64,000 nucleotides of DNA from Rathayibacter sp. SD072 (lineage in GTDB: Bacteria; Actinomycetota; Actinomycetes; Actinomycetales; Microbacteriaceae). How positions within the stretch are numbered: the first letter of the stretch is position 1; each line of letters begins with the position of its first letter. Shown in pieces: positions 8,416-15,942 of the stretch. Below the pieces are notes generated by a model. The model ran no database searches. It worked only from the letters and a program-made list of their open reading frames with translations, and was not told the DNA's origin. The translations under genes were made by a program, and so were the position numbers. The stretch spans positions 1 through 64,000 of the forward strand of contig NZ_JADILJ010000015.1 in assembly GCF_017355185.1 (NCBI RefSeq), in the 5' to 3' direction.

Positions 8416-8919
8416 TTACTCTGCGGTCCGCAGGCTGGTCGGGCTGGGGCGACGCGCCCGGTACGCGCGGAGGGCGCGGCGGAGGCGGTAGACGGGCCAG
8501 CGGAAGAAGGACCGGCCGGTGATCGAGACGACGTCGATGCGGATGAAATTGTTCTTGTCGTCGTCGTGGAACGCCTCGAGCTGCTGGATGCCCGAGTTCT
8601 CGATGTCGATGTCGGAGTTCAGCCGGTGAGCGTCGCCGTGGACGACGACGCACCAGAAGCGCCGGCCGCGGTGCCCGTCGAACTCGAACGCGACGCGCGG
8701 GTGCTGGGTGATGTCCATCATCTTGCTGCCCGGGCCACTGCGGAAGAAGATCGCTCCGTCGTGGACGAGGAAGTTGACGGGCACGATCGTGGCGCTCGGG
8801 CCGCGAGTGGACGGGGTGTGATCGATGACCGCGAGGCGGCCGACGTCCGTCGAGCGCGCCAGACGCCAGCACTCCTCGGTGGTCAGCTCGACGAGGGTGG
8901 TGTTCGATCGGGTGCTCAT
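8416..8919 (-). CDS. pyridoxamine 5'-phosphate oxidase-family protein (flavin/F420 reductase-like)
   Basis: A 167-residue split-barrel protein. N-terminal residues TEECWRLARSTDVGRLAV and the following VNFLVHDGAIFFRSGPGSK are characteristic of the PPOX / Rv1155 / Rv2003-like group, which bind FMN, F420 or haem. The ATG at 8919 is chosen because AGGAGA lies 5 bases upstream; an in-frame start further up is less likely. It sits 26 bases downstream of a Usp gene on the same strand and is probably co-transcribed with it from a DosR-like promoter at about 9900. A redox role during low oxygen is likely but not proven. Confidence 0.8.
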   Translation of the reverse strand: MSTRSNTTLVELTTEECWRLARSTDVGRLAVIDHTPSTRGPSATIVPVNFLVHDGAIFFRSGPGSKMMDITQHPRVAFEFDGHRGRRFWCVVVHGDAHRLNSDIDIENSGIQQLEAFHDDDKNNFIRIDVVSITGRSFFRWPVYRLRRALRAYRARRPSPTSLRTAE

Positions 8920-8945
8920 GGGCTTCTCCTGGTCTCGGGCGAGTG

Positions 8946-9809
8946 TCATCCGGATACCGCCGGGTCGGGGACGACGATCACGGGCCGTGAGGCGCCGCGC
9001 AGCGTGTCGTGCGCGACGGAGCCGAGCAGGAGACGCTGGAGGCCGTGGCGGGAGGTGGCGCCGACGACGATCTCGAGGGCGTCCTTCCCGAGGCGGGTGA
9101 GGACGGTCGCGGGGTCACCGGTCTCGGACCTGCTGTGCACGCCGAGGTCCGGGAACTGCGCGTGAACGGCGGCGACTTCGAGGGCGAGCAGGTCGAGGCT
9201 GGCGGTCCGGAGCAGGTCGTAGAAGCCCTGGTCGGGGACGAAGCCGGGGACCCAGGCCTGCAGCGGTGTCCACACGTGGACGATGGTGAGCTGCTCGTCG
9301 AGCTCGGCCGCGTCCCTCGCGGCGAAGAGCACCGCGGCGCGTGCGGCCGGCGATCCGTCGATACCGACGAGGATGCCGCCGTGATGTCCTGACTGCGGGA
9401 TCGGGATGACCGCGACCGGGGCTGTCGAGAGCGCGGCGAGGTCCACGGCAGGCGAGTGCCGGGTGCCGGGCTCCGCCCCGTTCCGGTCGTCGTGGGTTCC
9501 GACGACGATCATCCGGGCACCTCGCGCGTCCTCGGTCAGCTTGTCGACGGGGCGGCCGCGGCGCAGCGCGGTGGTGACGGAGATGTCGGGGGCCTTGGAC
9601 GCTGCTCCGAAAGCGTCGCGGGCGAGGACGACCTCGCCGTGGGCCGCCTGGAGGCTCGCCGCGCCGGGATGCCCGGCAGCGGCATCGGTGTCGGAGACGA
9701 AGACGGCCAGGACCGGGGTGCCGGTGCGCTCCGCACGGCGCAGAGCCCAGTCGAGGGCGGCCCTGCTGTGGGAGGAGTCGGAGAGCCCGACGACGATGGG
9801 CGCGGTCAT
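8946..9809 (-). CDS. universal stress protein, two Usp domains
   Basis: A 287-residue protein with two tandem UspA folds. The first begins IVVGLSDSSHSRAALDWAL, the second ILVGIDGSPAARAAVLFAA at about residue 143. The second ends with the ATP-binding G-2x-G-9x-G(S/T) pattern (GATSRHGLQRLLLGSVAHDTL); the first has a divergent version. Two-domain ATP-binding Usps are abundant in DosR regulons of mycobacteria. The ATG at 9809 is the first plausible start. Upstream on the minus strand lies a DosR-like box (9892-9905) with a -10-like CACGCT. Confidence 0.9.
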   Translation of the reverse strand: MTAPIVVGLSDSSHSRAALDWALRRAERTGTPVLAVFVSDTDAAAGHPGAASLQAAHGEVVLARDAFGAASKAPDISVTTALRRGRPVDKLTEDARGARMIVVGTHDDRNGAEPGTRHSPAVDLAALSTAPVAVIPIPQSGHHGGILVGIDGSPAARAAVLFAARDAAELDEQLTIVHVWTPLQAWVPGFVPDQGFYDLLRTASLDLLALEVAAVHAQFPDLGVHSRSETGDPATVLTRLGKDALEIVVGATSRHGLQRLLLGSVAHDTLRGASRPVIVVPDPAVSG

Positions 9810-9862
9810 GACGCTCGATTCCGCCCCGGTGCCGCGCGGTGCGGCGGTGAGGTCTTCTCTCG

Positions 9863-9905
9863 AGCGTGCGCGGACGAACGGCGGAGGGATAGAGGCGAAC
9901 GTCCC
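9863..9905 (-). promoter_or_regulatory. DosR-like box and -10 before the Usp/PPOX operon
   Basis: Minus-strand GGGACGTTCGCCTC (9905-9892) matches the left half and centre of the DosR-type box seen five more times in this window. CACGCT (9868-9863) begins 37 bases after the first G, the same distance as in the strongest copies. The right half is weak (CCTC for CCCT), so this is the least certain of the six. Confidence 0.45.
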
Positions 9906-9935
9906 GGCTTCTGATCGCACCGTCCCGGCGGTTCC

Positions 9936-9978
9936 GGGACCTTCGGCACTACAGCCGCGCCTAAGCGGTGCCTAGCGT
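9936..9978 (+). promoter_or_regulatory. DosR-like box and -10 before the BON-domain gene
   Basis: GGGACCTTCGGCAC at 9936-9949 differs from the best copy (11992) at one position. TAGCGT at 9973-9978 starts 37 bases after the first G, exactly as at 11992/12029. The mycobacterial DosR consensus has the same GGGAC and CCC halves in a 14-base core. Confidence 0.65.
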
Positions 9979-10053
9979 CGGTAGCAGGAGCGGCGGCACC
10001 AGCGCACACGCACGGTCGCGAGCCGTCTCCGCGATCACGGAGCAGGACGCATC

Positions 10054-10725
10054 ATGACCCTCGCAGCCCCCGCACGCACCGATCACCAGATCCAGCTCGC
10101 TGTGCAGGACGAGTTGAACTGGACCCCGGACGTCGACGCCGCCACGATCGGAGTCGCCGTCGACCACGGCGCGGTCACCCTCTCGGGCGAGACCCCCACG
10201 TACCTCGAGCGCCTCCACGCCTGCACCGCGGCCCTCCGCGTGCACGGCGTGCGCACCCTCGTCGACGAGCTGACCGTCCACTCCGCCCGCTCCGCGTCGA
10301 TCAGCGACGGCGACTTCGCCGAGAGCGTGCAGACCGCGCTCACGAGCGGACGCTTCATCCCCGAGACCGTGACCGCCGAGATCCACGGACGCTCCGTCGT
10401 CCTCGCCGGAGAAGTGCACTGGGACTTCGAGCGTCAGAGCGCCCGCGACGCGCTCGCCCACGTCCCCGGCATCAAGGACGTCCTGTCGATGATCACCCTG
10501 CGCGCACGACCCAGCGCGGCCGACGCCCTGATCCGGATCAGCGACGCGCTCGTGCGCGACGCGACGGTCGACGCCGGACGAGTCACCGCGCACCTCGACG
10601 GCACGCGCCTCGTTCTCAGCGGGACCGTCAGCAGCTGGCCCGAGCGTCGCGCCGCCGAGCGCGCCGCCTGGTCCTCGCCCAGCATCACGCACCTGCAGAA
10701 CGACATCGTCGTCTCCTCCTACTGA
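10054..10725 (+). CDS. triple BON-domain protein
   Basis: A 223-residue cytoplasmic protein with three BON domains (residues about 10-75, 85-150 and 155-223). Each shows the alternating VDAGRVTAHLDGTRLVLSGTV-like strand-turn-strand pattern with a conserved central Gly. BON proteins bind membranes, lipids or nucleotides and are induced by envelope or osmotic stress; a related hypoxia-induced BON protein (Hrp1-like context) is common near DosR genes. No signal peptide. It has a 5' leader of about 70 bases from the TAGCGT -10. The dehydrogenase gene follows after 47 bases and may share the transcript. Confidence 0.85.
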   Translation: MTLAAPARTDHQIQLAVQDELNWTPDVDAATIGVAVDHGAVTLSGETPTYLERLHACTAALRVHGVRTLVDELTVHSARSASISDGDFAESVQTALTSGRFIPETVTAEIHGRSVVLAGEVHWDFERQSARDALAHVPGIKDVLSMITLRARPSAADALIRISDALVRDATVDAGRVTAHLDGTRLVLSGTVSSWPERRAAERAAWSSPSITHLQNDIVVSSY

Positions 10726-10772
10726 AGCGGGACCCTCTCCCTCCTTCCCCCCGACACGTGAATCGAGACCTC

Positions 10773-11858
10773 ATGAGAGCCGCACGCTTCCACGGCCCGC
10801 ACGACATCCGCCTCGACGACGTCCCCGAGCCGGAGCTCCGCCCCGGGACCGTGGCGATCGACGTCGCCTGGTGCGGCATCTGCGGGACCGACCTGCACGA
10901 GTACCTCGAGGGTCCGATCTTCATCCCGCCCGCCGGGCACCCCCACCCGCTGACGCACGAGCAGGTGCCGGTCACGATGGGGCACGAGTTCAGCGGCACC
11001 ATCACCGCCCTCGGCGACGGGGTGACCGACCTCGAGGTCGGCGCGAACGTCGTCGTCGAGCCGTACTTCGTCTGCGGGCACTGCGCTCCGTGCCTTGCCG
11101 GGCACTACAACCTCTGCACGAGCATGGGCTTCATCGGACTCGCGGGAGGCGGGGGCGGACTCAGCGAGACGGTCGTCGTCGACCGGCGCTGGGTGCATCC
11201 GATCGGCGGCATCCCGCTCGATCAGGCGGCACTGATCGAGCCCCTCGCGGTCGGGCACCACGCGTTCACCCGCAGCGGGGCCCAGCGCGGCGACACGGCG
11301 CTCATCGGCGGAGCGGGGCCGATCGGCCTCCTGCTCGCCGCGGTGCTCACAGCGGAAGGCGTCCGGGTGATCATCTCCGAGCCCGGTGCCGCCCGGCAGG
11401 CGATGGCCCGCGAGACCGGAGTGGCCGATGTCGTCATCGACCCGACGACCGAGGACCTCCTGGCCCGCGTGCACGAGCTCACCGACGGGATCGGCGTGGA
11501 CGTCGCGTTCGAGTGCACGAGCGTCAACGCCGTCCTCGATCAGCTCATCGACGCCGTGAAGCCTGCGGGCGTGATCGTCAACGTCTCCATCTGGGGCAGC
11601 CGGGCGAGCATCGACATGCAGAAGCTGGTGCTGAAGGAGATCGATCTCCGCGGCACCATCGCCTACGTCGACGACCACCCCGCGACCATCGCCCTCGTCC
11701 AGTCCGGGAACGTCGACCTCGCCCCCTTCATCACCGCGCGCATCCCGCTGGAACGCCTGATCGACGGAGGCTTCGACACCCTCATCGACCGCAAGGAGAC
11801 CGCGGTGAAGATCCTCGTGGCCCCGCACCTGAGCGACCCGCTCCGAAGAACCTCCTGA
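10773..11858 (+). CDS. zinc-dependent (R,R)-butanediol dehydrogenase-like enzyme
   Basis: A 361-residue medium-chain dehydrogenase. Catalytic zinc ligands are in WCGICGTDLHEY (Cys, Asp/His context) and GHEFSG. The structural zinc loop CGHCAPCLAGHYNLC holds four cysteines. The NAD-binding fold starts GGAGPIGLL at about residue 182. The best match by eye is 2,3-butanediol dehydrogenase (acetoin + NADH to butanediol), though sorbitol dehydrogenase-type activity is possible. GTG at 10758 is also in frame, but ATG at 10773 gives the usual MRAARFHG start. Its place in the DevR block suggests NADH reoxidation at low oxygen. Confidence 0.85.
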   Translation: MRAARFHGPHDIRLDDVPEPELRPGTVAIDVAWCGICGTDLHEYLEGPIFIPPAGHPHPLTHEQVPVTMGHEFSGTITALGDGVTDLEVGANVVVEPYFVCGHCAPCLAGHYNLCTSMGFIGLAGGGGGLSETVVVDRRWVHPIGGIPLDQAALIEPLAVGHHAFTRSGAQRGDTALIGGAGPIGLLLAAVLTAEGVRVIISEPGAARQAMARETGVADVVIDPTTEDLLARVHELTDGIGVDVAFECTSVNAVLDQLIDAVKPAGVIVNVSIWGSRASIDMQKLVLKEIDLRGTIAYVDDHPATIALVQSGNVDLAPFITARIPLERLIDGGFDTLIDRKETAVKILVAPHLSDPLRRTS

Positions 11859-11868
11859 GGAGACCACC

Positions 11869-11973
11869 CTGACCGTCGAACACGCCGCCGCCTTCTCCGT
11901 CGACCCGGGCGGGACGGTGCTCATCCTGGGCGCCGACGCGCCCGCCGCGGATCCGGGTGACCTCGAACCCTGA
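11869..11973 (+). CDS. possible small ORF with a CTG start (34 residues)
   Basis: Eleven bases after the dehydrogenase stop, a good Shine-Dalgarno (TGAGGAGA, 11856-11863) precedes CTG at 11869, which opens a 34-codon frame ending in TGA at 11971. The N-terminus TVEHAAAF and a hydrophobic VLILGADA segment are protein-like, but no family is recognised. Either a CTG-initiated small protein or a gene whose ATG mutated to CTG and then decayed. Confidence 0.3.
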   Translation: MTVEHAAAFSVDPGGTVLILGADAPAADPGDLEP

Positions 11974-11991
11974 TCCGCGCTCACCCGGCCC

Positions 11992-12034
11992 GGGACCTTC
12001 GGCCCTACGACCGCGGGAGCCCGCCCCGTAGCGT
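11992..12034 (+). promoter_or_regulatory. DosR-like box and -10 before the Gls24/Asp23 gene
   Basis: GGGACCTTCGGCCC at 11992-12005 is the best copy of the motif, with symmetric GGG/CCC ends. TAGCGT at 12029-12034 begins 37 bases after the first G. The surrounding DNA also resembles the BON promoter, including a conserved stretch after the -10 (CGTCTCCGCGAT near 12080 and GCCGTCTCCGCGAT near 10022), which suggests the two promoter-leader regions are duplicates. Confidence 0.7.
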
Positions 12035-12120
12035 CGATCGCAGGAACGGCGGCACGATCGCAGACACGCGATCGTGAGCCGTCTCCGCGATGCCCGGTGA
12101 CGGGCGGAGAAGGAGCCGTC

Positions 12121-12543
12121 ATGGCCGCCACACCCACGACCGCGGACCCGATCGTCTCGACCACCGCCATCGGCGGCGAGCTCGGGACCACGACCATCGA
12201 CCAGGACGTCGTCGCGACCGTCGCCGGTCTCGCCGCGTCGGAGGTCACCGGCGTGCACGAGCTGGGCGGTGCCGCTACCCGCGTCCTCGGTGCCGTGCGC
12301 GGGGCACTCAACACCGTCAATCATCACCAGGGCGTCACCGTCGCCGTGACCGAGCAGACGGTCGGCATCGACGTCACCTTCACGGCCGAGTACCCGATGA
12401 GCCTGCAGAAGGTCGCGTCCGACGTCCGTTCCGCGATCATCCTCGCGGTCGAGACCATCGTCGGCCTCGAGGTCACTGCGGTGAACGTGCGGATCAACGA
12501 CATCGTCCTCCCCCGCGAGGAGACGACCGAGACCGCCGTCTGA
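12121..12543 (+). CDS. Asp23/Gls24-family envelope stress response protein
   Basis: A 140-residue DUF322 protein. The core runs from about residue 20 to 135: TTTIDQDVVATVAGLAAS, the VTVAVTEQTVGIDVTF strand pair and the C-terminal VNVRINDIVLP are family-typical. Members coat the membrane and are induced by alkaline or envelope stress. The ATG at 12121 has AAGGAG 6 bases upstream. It is preceded by the strongest DosR-like promoter and ends in a bidirectional terminator shared with the convergent DevR gene. Confidence 0.88.
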   Translation: MAATPTTADPIVSTTAIGGELGTTTIDQDVVATVAGLAASEVTGVHELGGAATRVLGAVRGALNTVNHHQGVTVAVTEQTVGIDVTFTAEYPMSLQKVASDVRSAIILAVETIVGLEVTAVNVRINDIVLPREETTETAV

Positions 12544-12563
12544 CCCGAATCGAACGGCGCACC

Positions 12564-12606
12564 ACTGCGCCCTCCCAGGCCCTACCGCGGACTGGGAGGG
12601 CGCAGT
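12564..12606. terminator. bidirectional terminator between Gls24 and DevR genes
   Basis: Perfect 15-base inverted arms at 12564-12578 and 12592-12606 with a 13-base loop, between two convergent genes. The right arm overlaps the last codons of the DevR gene. There is no strong T-run, as is common in this GC range. Confidence 0.7.
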
Positions 12607-13223
12607 TCTGTCTGCAGGACGGCCGCCTGGGTGCGCCGCTCGAGGCCGAGCTTGCTCAGGACGCTGGAGACGTAGTTCTTGATCGTCTTCTCGGCGAGGG
12701 AGAGCTCGACGCCGATCTGCCGGTTGGTCATGCCGTCGGCGATCAGCGCGAGGATCCGCCGTTCGCGCTCGGTGAGCCCGGCGAGGCGCGGGTCGACCGC
12801 GTGCTCTCCGCGCAGGCGAGCGGTGACCGCGGCGACGATCGCCGGTTCGAGGAGGATGTCACCGGCGGCGGCGGCCCGGACGGCGTCGATGAGCCCTTTC
12901 CCGCGGATGTCCTTGAGCACATAGCCGGAGGCGCCGGCGATGACAGCCGCGTAGAGGGCCTTGTCGTCGTCGTAGGCGGTGAGGATCAGACAGCGGACGC
13001 GCGGATCCCGGGAGCGCACATCGCGGCACACGTCGATGCCGCTGCCGTCGGGGAGGCGCACGTCGAGCACGGCGACGTCGGGGCGCAGCGCGAGGATCTC
13101 GCGGAGCCCCGCTGCGGCGGTGCCGGCCTGACCGACGATCTCGAGGTCGGGCTCGGACCCGAGCAGCTCCGCGAGACCCCGCCGGACGATCTCGTGGTCG
13201 TCGAGGAGGAAGACGCGGGTCAT
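12582..13223 (-). CDS. devR: DevR/DosR-like response regulator
   Basis: A 213-residue NarL-family regulator very close by eye to mycobacterial DevR: VFLLDDHEIVRRGL at the N-terminus, phospho-acceptor Asp54 in AVLDVRLPDG at the same residue number as in M. tuberculosis DevR, the KDI motif near residue 104, and a recognition helix region LAEKTIKNYVSSVLSKLG with LERRTQAAV, which keeps the residues that contact the GGGAC box. Its ATG overlaps the kinase stop (ATGA). It should activate the Usp, phosphoketolase and other genes that carry DosR-like boxes in this window. The orthology is strong; the regulon is inference from the boxes. Confidence 0.88.
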   Translation of the reverse strand: MTRVFLLDDHEIVRRGLAELLGSEPDLEIVGQAGTAAAGLREILALRPDVAVLDVRLPDGSGIDVCRDVRSRDPRVRCLILTAYDDDKALYAAVIAGASGYVLKDIRGKGLIDAVRAAAAGDILLEPAIVAAVTARLRGEHAVDPRLAGLTERERRILALIADGMTNRQIGVELSLAEKTIKNYVSSVLSKLGLERRTQAAVLQTELRPPSPR

Positions 13224-14890
13224 GACTGCTCCGAGGGGATCGTCGGGAGGAACGGGACGCTCCAGCGCACGCGGGTGTCGCCGGGGACGCTGGTGATCGT
13301 GAACGAGCCTCCTCGAGCCCGAGCGCGCTGCTCGAGGTTCGCGAGACCGCTGCGCCGGCCGCCCTCCCTGAATCCGCCACCGTCATCGCTGAGCTCGAGG
13401 ACGACGGCGCCGTCGGCGACGGTCAGGTGCAGAGTGACGACGGTCGCCTCCGCGTGCCGGGCGATGTTGGTGAGGGCCTCGCGGGCGACCGCGAGGACGT
13501 CGTCCGCGAGGTCGTCGACGACGAGGAGATCGACGGCGCCGGCGAAGCTGATGTTCGGGGTGCGCACGAGAACAGGCGCGAGCTCGTTGGCGAGGTCGAG
13601 GATCCGGTGACGGACGGTCCCGCTGCCGTCGTGGTTCGCGGTCAGGGCGAACACGACCGTCCGGATGTGGGAGATGCTCTCGTCCAGACTCGCGACCGCG
13701 CGCTCGATCCTCGTCGCGGCCCGTCCCGGCGGCAGCGCCCCGGCGGCCTGATGCAGGTCGAGGCCTGTGGCGAACAGCTCCTGGATGACGTGGTCGTGCA
13801 GGTCGCGGGCGATGCGCCCGCGGTCCTCGAGCAGCGCCATCCGCTGCTGATCGGCTCGTGCGGCCGAGAGCTCCATCGCGACGCTGACGTAGGCCGCGAA
13901 GTCGGACGCCATCTCGACGTCGGCGGTGGTGAAGAGCGGACGCCCGGGCCGGCGCGTCACGACGAGCACACCCAGCGCCCGGGAGGCGGCGATCAGGGGG
14001 ACGGCGAGGACCGGGCCGCCCGACGTGGGCGTGCCGCCGTTCGTCGCCGTCATGATCCGATCGAGCACCCGTGGTTGGCCGCCGGCGAGGACGCTCCCCG
14101 AGATCGAGTCGCGCGCGTCGATCATCCGGCCCTCGAACGCCTCGGCCCCCACCCCCCGGGCGACACCGATGCGCAGCTGCTCGGGGTCCTCGGTCGGGAA
14201 GACGACGCCGACGAGATCCGCGCCGGCGAGATCGAGGATGCGCGTGGCGACGAGGCCGATGACGTCGTCGTCGTCAGGGGCGAGGATCGCCGAGGTCATC
14301 TCGGCCGCTGCTTGCGCCCACCGTTGGCGGAGGCGCGTCTCGGCGTAGAGGCGGGCGTTGTCGATGGCGACGCCCGCGGTCGCCGCGAGCGCGATGACGA
14401 GGTGCTCGTCGTTCGAGGTGAAGGCGCCCGCGCGGGAATCAGTGAGATAGAGGTTGCCGAACACCTGATCGCGCACGCGGATCGGGACGCCGAGGAACGA
14501 CTTCATCGGCGGGTGCCGGGCGGGGAAGCCGACGGCTCGGGAGTCGACGGTCAGGTCGGGGACGCGGATCGGGTGCGGATCGCCGATGAGCGCGCCGAGC
14601 AGGCCGTGGCCCTCCGGGAGGTGACCGATCGAGGCGACCAGGTCGGGCTCCATCCCGACGTGGAGGAACTCCTCCAGTGACCCATCACTCCCGATCACGC
14701 CGATGGCGCCGTACCGGGCGTCGACGAGTTCGACGGCGGCATCGACGATGCGGCGCAGCACGGCCGGGAGGTCGATGTCCTCGACGACGGCGCGATTGGC
14801 GCGCAGGAGCGCTCGCAGGCGGCCTTGCACGCCGTCCTGGTAGGGACCGTCGACGCGGTCCTCGCCTGACGACGGGTCGAGATGGGGCAT
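13220..14890 (-). CDS. devS: DevS/DosS-like GAF-domain sensor kinase
   Basis: A soluble 556-residue kinase: GAF domain A (about residues 40-180), GAF domain B (about 200-345), HisKA_3 with the phospho-His in ARDLHDHVIQELFA, then HATPase_c (DDGGGF near residue 515). GAF-A has the GFPARHPPM and FLGVPIRVRDQVFGNLYLT signatures shared with the haem sensors DosS and DosT; I cannot tell whether the haem-ligating histidine is present. No membrane segments. The ATG at 14890 is preferred; the frame continues upstream into the intergenic region. Its stop overlaps devR. Expected signals are oxygen, NO, CO or redox state. Confidence 0.87.
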   Translation of the reverse strand: MPHLDPSSGEDRVDGPYQDGVQGRLRALLRANRAVVEDIDLPAVLRRIVDAAVELVDARYGAIGVIGSDGSLEEFLHVGMEPDLVASIGHLPEGHGLLGALIGDPHPIRVPDLTVDSRAVGFPARHPPMKSFLGVPIRVRDQVFGNLYLTDSRAGAFTSNDEHLVIALAATAGVAIDNARLYAETRLRQRWAQAAAEMTSAILAPDDDDVIGLVATRILDLAGADLVGVVFPTEDPEQLRIGVARGVGAEAFEGRMIDARDSISGSVLAGGQPRVLDRIMTATNGGTPTSGGPVLAVPLIAASRALGVLVVTRRPGRPLFTTADVEMASDFAAYVSVAMELSAARADQQRMALLEDRGRIARDLHDHVIQELFATGLDLHQAAGALPPGRAATRIERAVASLDESISHIRTVVFALTANHDGSGTVRHRILDLANELAPVLVRTPNISFAGAVDLLVVDDLADDVLAVAREALTNIARHAEATVVTLHLTVADGAVVLELSDDGGGFREGGRRSGLANLEQRARARGGSFTITSVPGDTRVRWSVPFLPTIPSEQS

Positions 14891-15026
14891 GCGTGCTCCG
14901 CTCCGCCGTCGGTCGGCTGACCCAGCACTCCATGATCGCCTGCGCCCCCTCACCGGGGGAATCGTTTCCCGAGAAGTGACCACCTCGTTCGCGGTATCGG
15001 GGTGAACGAGGGCTCTTCCGGGTATC

Positions 15027-15069
15027 GGGACGTTCGGCCCTGGGGACGGGCCCACGCCTCGATCAGGCT
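15027..15069 (+). promoter_or_regulatory. DosR-like box and -10 before a Usp gene
   Basis: GGGACGTTCGGCCC at 15027-15040 matches the block consensus. CAGGCT at 15064-15069 begins 37 bases after the first G and 20 bases before the start codon. The region is shared with the divergent devS gene, which may also be controlled from here. Confidence 0.65.
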
Positions 15070-15088
15070 CGGGTGAGGAGGTGACGTG

Positions 15089-15883
15089 ATGCCTGATCCG
15101 GTCGTGGTCGGAGTCGACGGCTCGGGTCCCAGCGACGCGGCGACGCGCTGGGCGATCGAGCGAGCCGCGCGTCTCAACCTCGATCTCGCGTTCCTGCACG
15201 CATCGGGTCGCGACGGTGATGGCGACGACGCCTCCCGCTCCGTCCTCGACCGTGCCGTCATGAGCGCTCGCTCGCAGGCGGGCATCGGGCGGGTGCGCGG
15301 GCTGATGGTCCTCGGCGACGCGATGGAGCAGCTGATCGCCGCGTCCGCCGAGGCGGCGATCGTCGTCGTCGGCAGCCACAAGACCGGATTCCTCCGCGGC
15401 CGTGTGTTCGGCTCGCGGAGCCTGCGACTCGTGGCAGGAGCGCTCTGCCCGGTGGCGATCATCCCGGAGGCCTCCGGCCGGACGCGGCGCGGCGTCGCCG
15501 TCGGTGTCGCCGACAGCTCGGCGGGGTATCGCGCTGTGCGGTTCGCCGCGACGGAGGCCGCCGCCCTCGGGGAGGAGCTGACCCTGATCCACGGAGACGT
15601 CAGCACTCCCCTCGGCGGCGCCGACCGCGACGTCGACGTGGTCAGCGCGTCCGATCGCCTTCTCGCGGCCGCGCGCCGGCTGGCGATCGAGACAGCGCCG
15701 GGGCTGGCCGTCCATGTGCGGGGACTCCGACGCCCCGCGGCCGTCGCTCTCGCGGACGCCGCCCCCACCAGTCTCCTGCTCGTCCTCGCAGCGTCGAGCG
15801 GGCGGAGCGGAGCAGCCGTGGGACGGACGACTCACGACGTCCTGATGAACCTGGCCGGCCCCGCAGTGTTCGTCCCGGCCTGA
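15089..15883 (+). CDS. universal stress protein, two Usp-like domains
   Basis: A 264-residue protein. The first Usp domain (residues 1-130) begins VVVGVDGSGPSDAATRWAI and has a recognisable nucleotide loop in VVGSHKTGFLRGRVFGSRS. The second half (about 132-264) is a divergent Usp fold with no clear nucleotide-binding glycines, so only the first domain is likely to bind ATP. GAGGAGG ends 7 bases before the ATG at 15089; GTG at 15086 is the alternative. Divergent from devS and preceded by a DosR-like box. Confidence 0.85.
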   Translation: MPDPVVVGVDGSGPSDAATRWAIERAARLNLDLAFLHASGRDGDGDDASRSVLDRAVMSARSQAGIGRVRGLMVLGDAMEQLIAASAEAAIVVVGSHKTGFLRGRVFGSRSLRLVAGALCPVAIIPEASGRTRRGVAVGVADSSAGYRAVRFAATEAAALGEELTLIHGDVSTPLGGADRDVDVVSASDRLLAAARRLAIETAPGLAVHVRGLRRPAAVALADAAPTSLLLVLAASSGRSGAAVGRTTHDVLMNLAGPAVFVPA

Positions 15884-15897
15884 GGGTCGGGGATCGA

Positions 15898-15930
15898 GGA
15901 AGGGCCGGGCGATGACCGCCCGGCCCTTCC
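15898..15930. terminator. bidirectional terminator between Usp and phosphoketolase genes
   Basis: A perfect 14-base stem (15898-15911 with 15917-15930) and a 5-base loop lie between two convergent genes, ending 12 bases from the phosphoketolase stop codon. It is the strongest simple hairpin in the window. Confidence 0.8.
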
Positions 15931-15942
15931 CCCCTGCGCGAC

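Noticed and set aside
14956-14970. GGGGAATCGTTTCCC as a seventh DosR-like box for devS
   Set aside because: It is palindromic but does not match the GGGAC core, and no -10-like hexamer lies at the usual distance on the minus strand.
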